5,720 nucleotides of DNA, taken from Treponema sp. (GTDB lineage Bacteria > Spirochaetota > Spirochaetia > Treponematales > Breznakiellaceae). Position 1 is the stretch's first letter; every line of letters starts with the position of its first letter. A program made the position numbers and the translations under genes. The notes under the pieces were generated by a model that worked only from the letters and a program-made list of their open reading frames with translations, was not told the DNA's origin and made no database searches. The stretch lies in contig JAIRRF010000190.1 in NCBI GenBank assembly GCA_031256115.1, positions 1-5,720 on the forward strand. The letters are read 5' to 3'. Below are positions 4,981 to 5,720 of this stretch, piece by piece.

Positions 4981-5720
4981 ATATCGTATTTTGATATTTA
5001 TTCTTATTCCGCCAGTTCCGTGGTGATGTTCCTATAGTTTTCTTGAATACACGGGAAAAGTTAAACTGATTGGGATAACCAACCATTTCGCTAATCTCTG
5101 CAATTGTATGGTCTGTTATTTTCATAAGTTCGCAGGATTTATTTATCCGGTAACTGATGAGAAAGTCCTGGGGACTTGTATTGAGTACATTTTTGAAAAT
5201 TTTACCCAGATAGCTGCGGTCAAGGCTGCAGAAGGCGGCAATGTCTTCTACTCCCAGGTTTTCGTGGTAATGCTGCTCAATAAAGGTCAATGCCTCACGA
5301 ATATACATGTCACGAAGTCCGCTGCCGGTTACTTCTTTCCTCATTGAGGAAGACGCAATCAGGGCGCTTATAAACAGATACAAATGCCCTATGGTGGATA
5401 AGGGGAGACTGTTCTGGCTGTTAACTATGGTTAGCAGTTCGTTTTTCATTTTCTCCTTTTCTTCGTTATTTTTACTGATATAGATGGGGTTATTATAGGT
5501 CAGGCCGGCCTGGGTTACCAGTTCTCTGGCTTTCAGGCCGTCAAAGTCAACCCAGGCGTAAACCCAGGGATTCTTTTCATCGGCAGTATAAAAGGTTTGT
5601 TGGTGAGGCCATATCAGAAAACCCTGCCCGCCCTCCAGGGAATATATTTCTTCTGCCCCCTTGTCGTTAGTGGACAGGAACCTGCCCTTGCCCGAAAGTA
5701 TATAGTGAAAAAGAAAATGG
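4979..5720 (-). CDS. AraC-family transcriptional regulator with cupin-like sensor domain, N-terminus cut by window edge
   Basis: The frame is open from base 5719 to the stop, giving 246 visible residues. The first 85 or so look like the end of an AraC-type ligand-binding cupin (HYILSGKGRF at 5-14, GGQGFLIWPHQ near 33-43, then NPWVYAWVDFDG). A linker helix region follows, then the two helix-turn-helix units: VEDIAAFCSLDRSYLGKIFK at about 157-176 and IAEISEMVGYPNQFNFSRVFKK at about 206-227, ending with the GTSPRNWRNK signature. Roughly 40-50 residues appear to be missing at the N-terminus compared with typical 280-300-residue members. Such proteins usually bind a sugar or other small ligand and activate a neighbouring operon; the adjacent oxidoreductase is the obvious candidate target, but the gene order suggests it is co-transcribed with it. 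A methionine at 5449 with its own AGGAG is internal and should not be taken as the only start. Confidence 0.92.
   Translation of the reverse strand, partial: HFLFHYILSGKGRFLSTNDKGAEEIYSLEGGQGFLIWPHQQTFYTADEKNPWVYAWVDFDGLKARELVTQAGLTYNNPIYISKNNEEKEKMKNELLTIVNSQNSLPLSTIGHLYLFISALIASSSMRKEVTGSGLRDMYIREALTFIEQHYHENLGVEDIAAFCSLDRSYLGKIFKNVLNTSPQDFLISYRINKSCELMKITDHTIAEISEMVGYPNQFNFSRVFKKTIGTSPRNWRNKNKYQNTI
5453..5457 (-). promoter_or_regulatory. Possible internal ribosome binding site in the AraC-type gene
   Basis: AGGAG on the minus strand is three bases before an in-frame ATG at 5447-5449. Initiation there would give a 156-residue protein holding both helix-turn-helix units without the sensor domain. 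The spacing is short, and purine-rich codons (Glu-Lys-Glu-Lys) explain the match equally well, so this is tentative. Confidence 0.3.

Noticed and set aside
4464..4994. Open frame of 176 codons on the plus strand, antisense to the oxidoreductase
   Set aside because: It is Cys- and Phe-rich with no family features, and the minus-strand frame has clear Rossmann and EKP motifs.

Overview
The window looks like a piece of a spirochaete chromosome, most likely a Treponema-type organism. This is inferred from the compact archaeal/eukaryotic-like PheRS beta subunit (about 600 residues, no C-terminal anticodon-binding extension), a form I associate with spirochaetes among bacteria. Moderate, patchy G+C and a ten-base G tract inside a coding region are compatible with this but do not prove it. 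No rRNA, tRNA, CRISPR array, insertion sequence or phage gene is visible. Coding density is very high and no gene-free stretch approaches 300 bases.

Plus strand, left half (1-2821): the C-terminal end of a SpoIIE/RsbU-type PP2C phosphatase is followed by a STAS anti-sigma-factor antagonist and a HATPase serine kinase/anti-sigma factor. Together these make a complete partner-switching signalling module. The antagonist and kinase genes overlap by ATGA. The module is followed after 38 bases by pheT. A good sigma-70-like promoter (TTGATT, 17-base spacer, perfect TATAAT) sits across the phosphatase stop codon, so the antagonist, the kinase and possibly pheT may be transcribed separately from the phosphatase.

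Minus strand, right half (5720 down to 2840): an AraC-family regulator, cut by the window edge, is followed by a Gfo/Idh/MocA oxidoreductase and a left-handed beta-helix (hexapeptide repeat) transferase-like protein. The gaps are 11 bases and an 8-base overlap, which is the layout of an operon. The likely theme is regulated uptake or remodelling of a sugar or sugar derivative, but the substrate cannot be read from the sequence. The hexapeptide gene is clearly richer in A+T than its neighbours.

The two transcription units converge, with only 18 bases between the pheT stop and the hexapeptide-protein stop and no recognisable hairpin terminator. I see no strong evidence for a wholly new system. 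The points most worth a second look are the G tract in pheT, the internal promoter, a possible DNA-binding-only short form of the AraC regulator, and the unassigned oxidoreductase/hexapeptide pair.
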